DNA of 64,000 nucleotides, from the NCBI GenBank assembly GCA_010015745.1, contig ML978182.1, positions 245,372-309,371 of the forward strand, given 5' to 3'. How positions within the stretch are numbered: the stretch's first letter is position 1; each line of letters opens with the position of its first letter. The notes under the pieces were generated by a model. It was given only the letters and a program-made list of their open reading frames with translations. It searched no databases and was not told the origin of the DNA. Position numbers and translations under genes: made by a program. This DNA comes from Setomelanomma holmii. Taxonomy: Eukaryota; Ascomycota; Dothideomycetes; Pleosporales; Phaeosphaeriaceae. This document shows positions 46,440 to 58,334 of this stretch, in pieces.

Positions 46440-47932
46440 CAGTTAGGCATTTAGTCTTCAAAGTCCACCCATCCATTGCTCACAGTGGCCCAGTCCTTTC
46501 GTGGTACGAGCATCTTAATCTCGTACTTAGATCGAGGAAAGACTGGACCAACATATATAGCTGACACGGGTGTCGCAAATAAAGATGGTGGCACGCTTCC
46601 ACATGACGTCAGCGCAAGTCGAGAGTCCATGGTGGGATTTCACGAGATTAGCAAGGTCTAATGAGCCGTGCTTGTTGGAGCCACGTACCATGTGTGCCTG
46701 AACCATCCGCTCCCCTCTCTGTATAGGCAGTAGTCTTTGCTGCCCCTTTCAACATCAGAGGGCAGAACTCTCATGTTTCAATGCCTAGTTCACTTGGAAC
46801 AGCCTAGTGCTTGAAAAGCTTTGGAACAATCCATCACGTCTCGTTGTCGGCATTTTCTCCTCTCGTCTTTTGCACTGTTCAACTAGCAAGTCATCAAGTC
46901 TCTTGCAAAACAATATCTCTGCTACCCTCACGTGTAATGATCTGAATTGAGCAGAAGACCCGCTATCAAAACCACGGGTGATCTGGGAGGCTTTGACGGA
47001 GCATACTCCATAACAGCCATTCTGGCAGGTCGGGAGCGGCCCGTTCTCTGTCCACTGGGAATTTTGGGCGCAGGACAAGACACCGTACCGGCCATTGCGA
47101 AAACGGTCACACCACAATAGCACTTTGCGCAACCAGAATGGACGTGAGGATGTTGTTGATGTATAATCGTTGCCCAGAGCAAATGCCGTACTAGAGGAAG
47201 TCATGTTTCGCCTCCAGAATTCCCAAGCAACATAAATACACCTATGATAGCCGCTTTCAGTAGGATTAGCGTCGTTGTACATTAGGGGGATTCTGATACC
47301 AGGGTTGATCTTGCTTGTCGCCGCGGAACCATCACAGCGACACGGGACGATCCTATACACCCCTTCGAAATGACGTCGTTGAACTACAGTAATTGTGCAT
47401 GATTAGCACCGGCGAAATAAAGACAAGCGCATGGCAATGATGTGGGTCCACATGAGATCGTCATGAAATATACGGTAGAAGGTTCCTAGAAGCACGTGAG
47501 GCACACATATTTGGAAGTTCGAGAAAGGGCCACTTTGTTCGTTGATAGTGTCTTGAGAAACTGTGGGAATGCTTCCATGTCCAAATGAGAAAAACTAACG
47601 TAAGAGAGATTACATGTAGGAGGATATAAGAAACACTCTGGTATATCGAGAAGTCGAGTACTGCCCAAGGTCACTGAAATGCCCGTAAATAACCGCTAGC
47701 TCCGTGCTGCAACTACCGCCTGAAGGCGTTGTCTCCACGACCCGACAGAGGTCGAATATGCGTCTGGGCAAACGGCATAGATCCAAAAGTAGAAACCGCT
47801 CCCTGCCCTTGCAATACCCGTCTAGCGACGAGACGTTCTGCATGATGTATTGTGAAGCATAACGATGCTGCTAGAGCTGCGAACAGCCGCCGAGATTGTG
47901 TAAATCGAGGATTGGCTCAATTCGCCGAGCTC
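46440..47932. other. Convergent intergenic region
   Basis: This is 1.5 kb between the kinase and a small minus-strand gene. A 191-codon minus frame (46785-47360) is open, but it has no motif and overlaps a second frame in the same region, so I do not call it. Nothing else is seen. Confidence 0.4.
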
Positions 47933-48307
47933 TTATGCTTGGATGTTCTTCTCGCTGAACACCTTCGGTCTGAAAACGGCGTCCTGGCCCGACATGCGTC
48001 TCGCAAGCGCGCGATCCAGTTTCGCTCCAAGTGCCAACTTGCTCATGTCGTCTGTCTTCTCGCTACTGAGGGCGTATCTTTGCTGGACAAGGCGCTTGTC
48101 TTCGAGGCGGTCAAACTGCTGGTTCCACGTCTTGATGTCTTGTGACTTGGGGTCGCCAGCCGTCGAGGATGCAGCCGAGAGATGCGAGGGCGCAATGGAC
48201 GGTGTGAGGGTTGGGGTTGCGCTGTATGTCGACATCCTTGTTGAGGCGCGGTTGCCGGTAGACTGTGGTTTCTTTGCGTTAGGCGCTGTTTGCGTAGCTG
48301 ACGACAT
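47933..48307 (-). CDS. Small conserved-looking protein of unknown function
   Basis: This is an intronless 124-residue protein starting at MSSATQTAPNAKKP (48307). The longer frame to 48403 lacks a plausible N terminus. The first 60 residues are Ser/Thr/Ala-rich and likely disordered. The C-terminal 65 residues look folded and helical: KTWNQQFDRLEDKRLVQQRY, EKTDDMSKLALGAKLDRALA, MSGQDAVFRPKVFSEK. The contrast between a disordered head and an even, charged, hydrophobically patterned tail is typical of a real small gene. I do not recognise the family. No signal peptide or membrane span is present. It is convergent with the kinase gene. Confidence 0.6.
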   Translation of the reverse strand: MSSATQTAPNAKKPQSTGNRASTRMSTYSATPTLTPSIAPSHLSAASSTAGDPKSQDIKTWNQQFDRLEDKRLVQQRYALSSEKTDDMSKLALGAKLDRALARRMSGQDAVFRPKVFSEKNIQA

Positions 48308-50635
48308 GACGGCGATTGGGTGTGGGTGGTTTGGTGGTGGGACGCGGTAAAAAGGAAGAATGAGTAGGGGAATGGAAAGGCAGGCTCGCAGTCGCCCAGG
48401 CAAATAATGGGCTGGTACATGGAGGCGGTGGAGCAGGGTGTGTCTGAAACGGGTGGTGGATACGCATATGGCAGCGACTTACGTTGGCTAGGATCGGCCG
48501 CGAGGACTCCAATGAGTTCGGCATCATGTGTGTGGTGGGTAGCGCTACGAGTGTCGCGGTATGGAGGCGAGAGCTCTGGGCCGCTGGAGGCACTGGTGGT
48601 GACAAGCGCGGAACGGCGATTGATCTGTCACAGACTGGCGAGGTTTGAGGCGCGACTGCCTGAGCTTGCTGGACGGCTTCCGGTAATGAAAGAGGGCGGA
48701 GAGGTGGCGTAGTCAGAGAGAGTCCTGTGCTCACTATGTCCCGGGCTCTCGCGCGTTTCAAAGGGCCCAGATCGGCAAGGGGGCAACGTGTGAGGACAGG
48801 ATCCGTTCGCAAGGGTTGCAGTGCTAGCGGTGTGGCAGCGGAAGTGCAGTCGTAGGGCCGGTAGTGGCTCAATTCTCATGCGCAGCAGTTGAGTTAGCTG
48901 AATAGCTGTGGGATGGAACAGGTCACGATGTTGGTCGCTGAGAGGTGTAGCAACACACGACAGCAACAGGCAGATGCGACCCTTTTAGCATACACAGGCG
49001 CCCCACGCGCTCTGAAACCACGCAATGTAGGGATAGCTGCAGTTCGACAGAGTGAGCAGCATGCAGCCAGCCTCTCAGACAACTACCCAGGGGTCCTGTG
49101 AGGATACCGCACAGGTCCAGCGCCGAGGGGACACGATAACCTCTTCATGAACTTATCCTGTTTAGGACAGTGTGAAGGCATACGCGCAACTTTCGGCAAC
49201 ATGACTGCTCTTAAGATACGGAAGCTGGGAGGCCTTCAATACCACGTAAATTTGTTAATAGCCCTATTCACACGTGCGAGGGTCTTCAGCAGCTGTGTTC
49301 CACCGGAGATGGAAAAGTGCTGTACTGCACCAACAGACAACTTCGGCTCGCGGGCTTCGATCTGGTGCAGCCACTGATGCCGCGTCCTTGCTGTCCCCAC
49401 GCTTAGCCACGTGCGTCCCAGATCAGCGGAGTCGTCTTTATTTCAGGTATCCACTATCCTGCTCGACTGTTGCGGACAAAGATCGCCAGGCACACGGGCA
49501 AAGCGTTCCTTGTATGATGGCAAGACATGACCATTGACAGCCAGAGCCGCTGCAACCTCTGCCACTGCTGCGTGAGCGAAGGTAAGATGGCAGACATCGA
49601 GTTGACGCATGTTTAACCGCTCTGCCATGCGCCTGCAGCTAGTGGCTAGCCTACTGTACCACTGTACGTCTAGCCAGTCGACATAAGATCGAGCTCCGGT
49701 ACGGACCTATATGACATAGGGTATATACAGTAGACGTTCTTGCGTCCACAAGGGACTGCTCTACCGGTCATGGTTGGTGACGTGTACAGCACATGAGCCT
49801 CTGCTCGAAATACATAAGAGCGTGAGAAGGAAACGAGGCGCAATGATCATCAAACGAAAACATCAAGGCAGGACAATGCATGAAAGAGGATCGTAGTAAC
49901 CAACGTCGCAGGGGCCCATAATCAGCCGAACATTTTCGCGAGAAAGATGGCTTCTTTAGGATGCAAGACCAGCCTGGCGCACGGGAGGTTGATGTCGATG
50001 CATATGGGCGTTACCAACCATCGAGTTTAGGGCGGAACGTACGTCTATACTTCACTTGACAGCCTCTAAGAACAACCACGAATCATGCAATTCTCTCAGG
50101 AGCACGATCAGTGGAGAAGAGTACGAAAAGTAAGCTGGAAGAACGATGGAAAAAAGAGGTAAAAGGAATGAGACGATGATCTGCATCTGGCTTGCATGCT
50201 TCTCGCTTGGCCATGCCGGGCATTTTGGAGATGTATGTAAGTCCTTTCCCTACCCGAATCTCATATGTGAATCTCCGATGCGATGATGCAGGGGCAGACC
50301 AGTCGACAACTGGGGTGGAGTGCTACACTTTTCCATGTCCGGTAGGAGATTGCTGGAGGCTTTCGCACATGTCAACTATAGCATCTACATTATACAACCA
50401 ATTCGCTCCCTAAAGTGACACGAAGGTAGACACGCCCCTTCAAAACAGTTCGCAGAAAAATGTGCTCTAGTGTCCCACCAGGGGGAAACATGTTCGGTAG
50501 GGAAGGTGGGAAGTGACGCTAGGGCCGCCCCCACCACGGCGGGGAAGAAGGAAGGCAGCAGCGCCACAGCATAGCTACGTCGAGCTTCATTTGCAACAAT
50601 CAGCTCGTCGCCAACAACACCCCACCACCGCAGCC
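48308..50635. other. Divergent intergenic region, 2.3 kb
   Basis: This holds the promoters of the small minus-strand gene and of CSN1. Open frames at 48279-48872 minus and 48407-48712 plus are low-complexity Pro/Thr or Gly-rich readings of the same leader sequence. Nothing else is seen. Confidence 0.45.
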
Positions 50636-52204
50636 ATGGCTTCGAGCGTAGAGCAATCGCCTTTCTTCCAGCAAAAGCGGGCTAAGGGCGATATTGTCGT
50701 CACAGGTACCTACACAGCTACACACGACACACACCAGAGCTTCACTGATGCGCGCAGACCCGCCCAAATTTGACCTGGATTCTTACATTGGGAACTATAC
50801 TGGTACGTCCTCCCGTATACTACGCACAGTAAAACACGCGCTGACCTCCAGCAGGCTCCACCCGCATCGACCGCCTCCACCACATCGGCTCGCATTCGCC
50901 CTTCCTCGCTGTCGATGCCTACCGTCTTGCCATTTCCGAGGCCAAAAAGGGCAAGAATGTCGGGCTCTATACGGCACTGGTTGAAGTATTTAGCGGTATC
51001 GCGCCGAATGACCCAGCGGCCTTGATGGACACAACGTGGGCGGAGAAGAAGACACGAGACACTTCGCACGAGCAGGATCGCCTCGAACACGAGCTCAAAT
51101 CGTACAAGAACAACTTGATCAAGGAGAGCATACGGGTGAGCGTCATGGGCACTGCATCATGCTAAGGAGAGGCTAATGCTTGCACAGATGGGCAACGAGG
51201 ACCTCGGCCACTTCTACTACGATACGGGCGATTACAGCAGCGCGGCCAAGGCATACATGAAGATGCGCGAGCACTGCACCTCCAGCAAGCATCTCGCCGA
51301 CATGAATCTCCGCCTCGTCTACGTCAGCATCACGCAGAAATCGTGGATGGGAGTGCAGACGAACCTCGCCAAGGTCGAGGCAGCACAGCTCAAGGGCGAC
51401 GACAAGTCGAAGCTCGAGCCGATCGTCTCTTCCTGCTCAGGCCTCGCGCAAATGTCACTGGGCAATTTCCGTGAAGCCGCCAAGTACTTCATCAATACCT
51501 CGCCCGCCTACCTGACGACTGATCCCTCGGCAAACATTACTTGGCAAAAGGATGTCATTTCGCCCAATGATATAGCCGTCTATGGCGGTCTCTGCGCGCT
51601 GGCGTCCATGGATCGCAGCGATCTGCAGAACAAGGTCCTCGGGAGCAACGAGTTTCGGAACTTTCTCGAGCTTGAACCTCATATCCGTCGTGCCATCAAC
51701 CTCTTTTGCAACTCCAAATACAGCGCGTGCCTGGAAGTGCTTGAGAGCTACCGGACTGACTACTACCTCGACGTCTACTTGTTCCCAGTTCTCAACACAG
51801 TCTACAGCCGCATCCGCAGCACGAGCATCGTACAATACTTCATTCCCTTCAGCTGCGTTACCCTGGACGAAATGGCCTCCAAGTTTCCGGTGTCGGGCTT
51901 CCGTATTGAGGACGAGCTGGAGGAGATGATCAACAGCGGTACCCTTGATGCGCGAATAGACCTGGTTGACCGCCTTCTCATCTCTCCACCCACCAACCCC
52001 CATCACGACGTACACACAGATGCCCTTGCCATGGCTGACAAGTACGATCACACACTTCGCCTTCGCCTTGCGCGTCTCAACATGCTGGCGGCGGGCGTGG
52101 AGATCAAGCAAGACAAGGGCGCAGGCGAGAAGATGTCATCGGCTATGGGAGACGGTATTGGTGCAAGTTTGCGGGGTCTTGGGTCTAAGATGGGTTTCAC
52201 TTAG
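50636..52204 (+). CDS. csn1: COP9 signalosome subunit 1
   Basis: This is a PCI-domain subunit of the COP9 signalosome, the complex that removes NEDD8 from cullins (CsnA/CSN1). Four exons, 50636-50705, 50758-50802, 50855-51135 and 51188-52204, total 1413 nt and encode 470 aa. The N terminus (PPKFDLDSYIGNYTG) and the repeat region (RIDRLHHIGSHSPFLAVDAY, IRMGNEDLGHFYYDTGDYSSAAKAY, MREHCTSSKHLADMNLRLVY) match CSN1/Rpn7 helical repeats. The PCI winged-helix follows: FCNSKYSACLEVLESY, YSRIRSTSIVQYFIPFSCVT, LDEMASKFP and FRIEDELEEMINSGTLDARID. The C-terminal tail is short and Gly-rich, as in CSN1. The TNI-type RIRSTSIVQYFIPF pattern separates it from Rpn7. The third exon acceptor is CAGCAG and can add one Ala. 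All introns are about 50 nt. Confidence 0.92.
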
Positions 52205-52517
52205 CGGACCAGCCGCAGGTTCTTCATTGGTGAAACGTAGAGGAGGGCTTGAGCTTCTAGCATTTGTAGGCGTTATAGCGACAGGCGAATGGCGCCAACC
52301 TCACGGCAGAACAGGCCATTGGGCATCGGATACATTAGCATCTGCAGCATTTTGCATGGGGGCATACTATCAACACGTTTCGTGTCTAATAGCGGATATG
52401 AATCACAACTGAACACAACGCTTTGCAATAACATGATGGGTATCTATAAAAGTCCTAAACGCCACGCTTCCTTTACATATGATTGCAGACATCGCAGGTC
52501 TCGACTCCGTCTCCTGC
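52205..52517. other. Convergent intergenic region
   Basis: Presumptive 3' UTRs of CSN1 and the Zn2Cys6 factor lie here. Nothing else is seen. Confidence 0.5.
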
Positions 52518-54822
52518 TTAGCGAAATACACCCGATTCCCTCGCTGCTGCCCATTGATCTTGTTGATGCTGCTGTGTGTTCTGATATCCATAGTAGGCTG
52601 CAGGAGGCCACGCAAAGTCAGTTCTACTATAGGGGTTGGTTGAATCCACTGGCGTCGCCGTAGGCGTGAGGCCTTGAGGTTGTGTTTGCGATAAATGTGT
52701 ATTGTTCTGCGATGGGATCGCGTTCTGTGCAGGCATCGAATTTTGAGCTGTTATGGAACCCTGAGTCATGGTACGACTCATTCCATACGGAGAGTGATTG
52801 GTATGCGTGTTGGTGAAGTAGTTCTGTGGTGTCTGTAGCTGATGGGGATGCTTGCCGGTCTGCAGCTGCTGGGCTGCGACTTGAAGCTGCTGTGTGGCTG
52901 ACTGCATATGTTGGGAAGGTTGTCTCTGTTGTTGCGGCGTCTGCATTGTTGGTGGAGCATTCAGCACACGCTGTTGTTGAGGCGGAGTCCCTAACTTGTA
53001 AGCCATTTGCTGCGGGCTGCTTGTTCCCCTCGACCGGCCCTGGTTGAGTTGCTGAAGCTGCTGTCGATGCTGCGGAGTGGGTACTGGGCGTTGATGCTGT
53101 TGTGGTTGGGACTGTCCTTGTGACTGTGATTGGGAGTGCGGATTTCGATGGTGGGTCTGTGGTTGTGGCGGTGGCTGAGGTTGCGAGTTGGGTCTTGTTG
53201 CCATCTGCGGTGTCTGTATGGGGGTGGTAGATGCTCGCTTTTCCGACTCGAGTTCTTGTATCCTTGCCTTTGCCTCTTCGAGCTCTCTCTTCATCTTGTC
53301 CAATTCAGAGAGTCCATCGTTCGCGGCTAGCACTTGGCGAACCGTCTCGTGGGCCTCGACCTGCTGCCGCTGCTCGTCGTTGCTCGTAGTCTCCGAGTAG
53401 AAGCATGGTCGCTTCTTATCGATACAGGTCTGGCATACTGGTCTTGTTCCATCACACTATTGGCAATTAGCACACTCCTAACATCTTTACGTCACCGCCA
53501 GACGAGCTGTTTTGTGCATTATCGAGAAAGACACTTACCTTCGTCTTCTTGGCCTTGCACACGTCACAGCTATTTCGAGGTCGCCTTCTCTGCGGCGCAG
53601 ACTGCTGTGGAACCTGCTGCAAAGGGACTGCGGGTGCAAGGTGCTGCTGAGGTTGAGGAGGTGGCGGAGGTGGGGGTTCTGGCGGCGTGGGCTCTGGAGG
53701 GGACGGGTCCACCTGAATCAACTCTAGTAATGATCTTAGACTCTGCGCCCTCAGGTCGCTCTCCAGCGATGTATTGGACGGCTTAGGAGTGTCTGGCTTC
53801 ACAGTCTTCTTTTTCTTGGGCCGTGCCTGCACCTCGGGATCCTCGCTGTCGTCTTTCTGCTGCTTTGGCCGCGTGACTATGCGCACCAGCGCGTCCGGGT
53901 GGTGCTCTTCCAGGTACTTACGACGCTTCGAGTCCTTCCGTGGCGGGGGCGCGCGTTCCTCGTACGTCTTGTGGATGGGAACATGCTTGTAGAAGACGTC
54001 AAGTGTCTGCTTAGTGGCGGAGAACTTGATGGATAGGACGCCTTTGCAGTCGTAGACGGGTTTGGTGGCACGCTTGCCCAGCTTGGCACCCTTGCCATTG
54101 GCCGCGCGGTCCTTATTGAGCAGCGAGTCGTTGCAGTAGTATGAGAAGCGAAAGCTGTCGTCCTCTCTGCTGTTCCAGCAATTGTGAAAGCTGTAGCGGT
54201 AACCATCTGTCCGCTGTATTGCATCGACGCAGCACTTGGCGATGGCCCGCTGCTTGCGCATCTTCTCTTTTGGGTCGGTCGTCGCCTGCAGGGCCTCCAT
54301 AATGCTCAGGCTGACCTTGGGTTCCGCTTTTTTGCCCGCGATGGTGCTGGAGTCGCTCGCGTCCGCCGTCGGTGGGTAGCCAGACATGGCGAGAGCCATG
54401 GCGGCATCGGAGACGCTGTGAACGCCGTGGAAGGGGTGCGACGGACCGCCATAGTGCTGGGTCAGGCCGTTGGCGGGCTGGTAGCCGGGCGGTGCGTGGA
54501 CGTGTTGCTGTTGTTGCGGGGGCTGCAGTGCGGTGGCATTGGAATGCGAGCTCTGCGGGGGCGCCGACACCATGAAGCTCGTGCCGATCCAGAAGGACAG
54601 CTGGGCCTCAGTGTGCTCGGGCTGCTCGGGCGGGTTGTTCAGGTAGTCGCGCAGCGTCGTCTCAAACTCGTCGAGCGAGTGCACGATGAAATCGACCGTC
54701 TTCGCCAGCGCGTCGCGGGGCTGGCGGCCGCGAGGCAGTTGCTGGACGGGCTGCGCAGGCCACAGGGCGCCGTCGTTGGCATCGCGAAAGGTGCCGGTGG
54801 GATGAGCATGGCTGCCGTCCAT
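52518..54822 (-). CDS. Zn2Cys6 transcription factor with N-terminal GCM/WRKY-like domain
   Basis: This is a nuclear regulator of 740 aa in two exons, 54822-53539 and 53456-52518. The Zn2Cys6 cluster is built across the intron: CDVCKAKKTK joined to CDGTRPVCQTCIDKKRPC, spacing C-x2-C-x6-C-x6-C-x2-C-x6-C, near residue 417. It is not N-terminal as usual. Upstream, at about residues 165-290, lies another compact domain with KCCVDAIQRTDGYRYSFHNC, SFRFSYYCNDS, VYDCKGVLSIKF and VFYKHVPIHKTYEER. Its Cys/His spacing and beta pattern resemble WRKY-GCM1 zinc fingers, which is inference. A coiled coil follows the cluster (LDKMKRELEEAKARIQELES), then a Gln/Pro/His-rich activation-type tail. The Pro run before the cluster (PPEPTPPEPPPPPPPQP) is a linker. 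The start is the ATG of MDGSHAHP. Target genes are unknown. Confidence 0.88.
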
Positions 54823-56114
54823 CTCCAAGTGGAGCAGGCAGGGCAGTCCGGAGTATTAGGGACGGTTTCGTTACCGGAGTAGAGAAGGTTAGGTCGCGCT
54901 TGCCCGATCTGCCCCATGCGCGCCTTCCCAACGGTGCTCACCGCTTGACCCCTGTGCGACATCATCATCGTCATGGATCGCGGGCCCAGCAGCGCGGGCA
55001 CCCGTCTTAGCCGGCGCATCAGCCCTGTTGGGACAGTGCGCACGACACCACCTATTCACCAGGAGACTCGAAATTTCATAGTACCACAAAGCTCGACTGG
55101 ACGGAACCTTGGCACCACGATCGTCGTCTACCTAGGTCTTCGCGACTCAAGCCATGGTTAGCTTGAAAACACGGAGCAAGACCATCTCCAGACATCGACA
55201 TTGCTATAGCACGGAGCTGGACCGTCTGCCTCCAATTGCTCACACTAGGCAGGCCTATTTGACATATAAATGCGTTCGTCATCTTCCGGAGACAATCTCG
55301 ATAGAATCACCGGTCATAGCAATTCAGTAGATAGTCGTTCTACATTGCACATGCTTCGCCTAGGCTTCAGGCGGCAGTTGTGGCTGGCCAAGACATCACC
55401 ATGGACCATCTCGTTGGCGGAGGAGGAGTAATAGTTTCTCTCCACATGCACGAACTGGACGCCCAGCAGATCGTACTTGACTTCGCGGATCGACACTGCA
55501 GGTAAGAGGCGTAATTCATAGCCCCATGAGATGCATCACACATAAGTGGGGAGCTAGCCGCTTTAGGGTCAGGTTATTTAGCCTCCTCCAAATGGTACGA
55601 CGCATCTCTGTCATGGTATCTACTTCACGCCCACGTCGGGGAGCAGGGACCAACACCACCCCTTCGGTTGACGTTGTCCATCAATCACACGGCAAAGTTT
55701 ACAGAAAACTCAAGCCATCACTTGCAATTCCAAAACTTGTTCGAGAGCGAGAGCAGCAGACAAGATGTTTGAAGTTTGTTCATTCAGAAACTACGTCTCC
55801 GCACACAGCACGATCAGACATTAGGTTCGTTCCTGGTCCTATCAAAACAAGCGTCAACCAAGGCAAAGTTCCTCCCAAAGAAAGTGGTATCGATCGAAAA
55901 GAGAAAAACCAACGCCTGATCCCTAGCCGACCATGAGGTCGAAGCAAAGTATGTCCATCAAAGAAATGGTAGTACAACAAGTGATCATAATCATCATCAT
56001 CTCTGTGTACGGTCTGCCCTGTTGTCATGCCACCAGGATCTTTTCCATCCATGCCCAGGTCCAGAAATTCGCAAAATCGCTCAAATCGACGTCAAGTCGA
56101 TACAGGCAGACGTT
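54823..56114. other. Intergenic region
   Basis: This is the promoter of the Zn2Cys6 gene and the 3' flank of the C2H2 gene. The frame 55526-55936 plus has no motif. No other feature is seen. Confidence 0.5.
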
Positions 56115-58334
56115 TCATAAATTCCACTCTTCCATTTGCGGCACCTCGATCGGCGCACCGCCAATGATATTGTCAGGCACCCATGGACCCCTCTCTTCAG
56201 GCGTCGCACCGTGCAAAGCGTCTGCGCGGTTTAGCGTTTGCACGTCGAGATCGGTGACGTAACTCTTGCCATCTGGCAACTTCATGCGGACCTCAAACTC
56301 CGAGTCGAGCATCATGTCGTCTTTCCACAGGCGTCGAGGTCCATCGTAAACGCAGAGGACGCGTTTCTTCATCTTCATCTTGTCTGTGGCGCAACCCCAA
56401 GAAACAGGGTAGTTCTTCCGCTTCTTGCGTCCAGAGCCTGTGATGGCGACGCCCCCCTTGGAAAAGGTGAGACCCGACCGAAGGCCCTTGGCAGAAGGCT
56501 TGCTGACTTTGTTGGTGGTGCTGTGAGGAACGGCACCACCGGTTAATTGTCAATGTGTTTTACTCGACTTGATGGCCCCTTTGCCAGAGCGCGAGCGCCT
56601 CGAGCCGTATGTGTCGTCGTTGCGGTCGTCGTTGTCGATCTCCTCTTCTTCTTCATCTTCGTCGTCATCATCATCATAGCTGGGCACCGTGTACTCGATG
56701 CTCTTGGACAAGCCATTACGGTCCAAAGTCTCGGTCACGTCCTTGTCCTCGGCAACGGAGGTTAACAGGCGTTGATTGATAGCCTCGCTGGGGTCAGCTT
56801 GTTGAACGACGCGCAGTACACAATCGTCCAAATGCTCGTAGAAGTCCTGCGCATTGGCAAATGTGACAGAGCATGTCGAGCAAGTTCCCGCGACGTTCTG
56901 CTGTCCGGTATATGCCTTGCGACCCGATGGACTCTTCTTGCGGCTGTTGGGTGGATTTTGTTCCACACCATGAACTGACGTGAGGTGCCTCTTGAAGACA
57001 TCGGCGCGGTTAAAGCTCTTCTCGGCTGCTGAGCCGCTTCCTGGACAAAAACCACATACCATGGTTCCTTTGTAGTGAGTAAGAGTGTGGCGGTTCTTGT
57101 CGTACTTCCTCGCGAAGCCTTTGACATGATATTCGCAGGTGGCGATCGGACATTTTTCGGGCCTTTCGTTCTGATGAGTGAGCATGTGGGCCTTCAAGTC
57201 TTTGAAGACACGACCACACTCGGGAAGAAGGCAGAGACCTTTCTCCTTGGATTCATCGTCGAGTTCAAAGCTGCTACCACTCTTGCGGCTCGTGCCGGAA
57301 TGTTGTGAGTGGAGGGAGGCGATCGAGCCGCGCCGTTGGCCAGTGTACTGAGAGTAAGGGTGGTGCTGCTGGGTGCGCAAATAGGGGCTCGCACTACCCT
57401 GCTTTATGCGTGCTGAGCCAGGATGCTGGCTTTGCGAAGAGATGTGTGAAAGGGCAGGGGAGGGAGGTTGCTCGATTACTGGAAAATAAGGGGAAGGTGT
57501 CGTCCGAATCTCGGGATAGGGACTGTGAGGTGCAAAAGCAAACGGCTGGATCAAGTTCGGATCTGCTTGGACTATGTTAGCTTCGACCAGTAGAAGGATC
57601 GGATATGCAATGCCGGGCAACCAACAGGATGAGTCTGAAGAGTAAGAGACGGGCATCGATGAGCTGACAATAGGAGAGCAAAGAGCAGGTACAACATTGC
57701 TTGCACGAACAACTTGCGAGAGAAGAGAATTCCTCCGACCGTTAGGCCTTCTGGTTGACCAGTTTGCTGAAGCTGGAGTGACAGGAGTTCTGAACAAATG
57801 CCTCCCTAAATGAGGTGTTGTTGAAGATGTAACAGAAGAAGTGGAAGACTCTATCGTGGAAAAACTGGTTGACTCACCCACAAAGGTCTTGTCGGCTGCG
57901 GTCATACCAGGATACTCAAAGCCGGATGTGAGGCCGAGCCCCATTGGATTCCAGGGCTCATTGTAATGTGTTGGCGAGCCCATCGCAGATGATGACACGG
58001 AGGCACCAGACTCAGATGAGGCCGAAAGTACTGGAGGCTGTTCGTGAAAAGAGTGTAGGGTAGAGTGAGGAGACCCTGCTGGGGTGTTGTACTGGAACGG
58101 CTTGACACCTTGGGCAATGGCATCGTAGTGGTATTGCAGCTCATTGACTTTTGGTGCCTCGGCCATTGATACCATTGGGTCGTACGGAGCGCTGAAGGTT
58201 TGTTCCATGCTGAATGTTGAGGCTGGCAGATATGGCTGGTTGGCAAGGGCGAAGTCCATCTGCTGCTCTGGGTTGTTTGAGTAGAGCTCAAAGTCGTGTT
58301 GCATGTGCGATGGAAATGGGACGAAGTCAACCAT
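56115..58334 (-). CDS. C2H2 zinc-finger transcription factor
   Basis: The main exon 58334-56564 encodes about 590 residues from MVDFVPFPSHMQHDFEL. The N-terminal 350 residues are Ser/Pro/Gln-rich, typical of fungal activators. Four zinc modules follow: CLLPECGRVFKDLKAHMLTH, CPIATCEYHVKGFARKYDKN with HTLTH, CGFCPGSGSAAEKSFNR with HLTSVH, and CSTCSVTFANAQDFYEHLDDC. An acidic run (DDDDDEDEEEEEIDNDD) comes next, then the end at SGKGAIKSS. A GTAAAA donor at 56563 may join a downstream frame (56490 to 56115) with LTFSKGGVAITGSGRKKRK, NYPVSWGCATDKMKMKK and PDNIIGGAPIEVPQMEEWNL. The CAG acceptor before it gives the wrong phase, whereas ACAAAG fits, so this junction is uncertain. A possible in-frame intron also lies inside the N-terminal region (CTAACAT branch near 57580). 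I cannot name the orthologue. Confidence 0.8.

Noticed and set aside
46785..47360. 191-codon minus-strand frame downstream of the kinase
   Set aside because: No domain, irregular composition, and a competing frame (46928-47182) in the same place.
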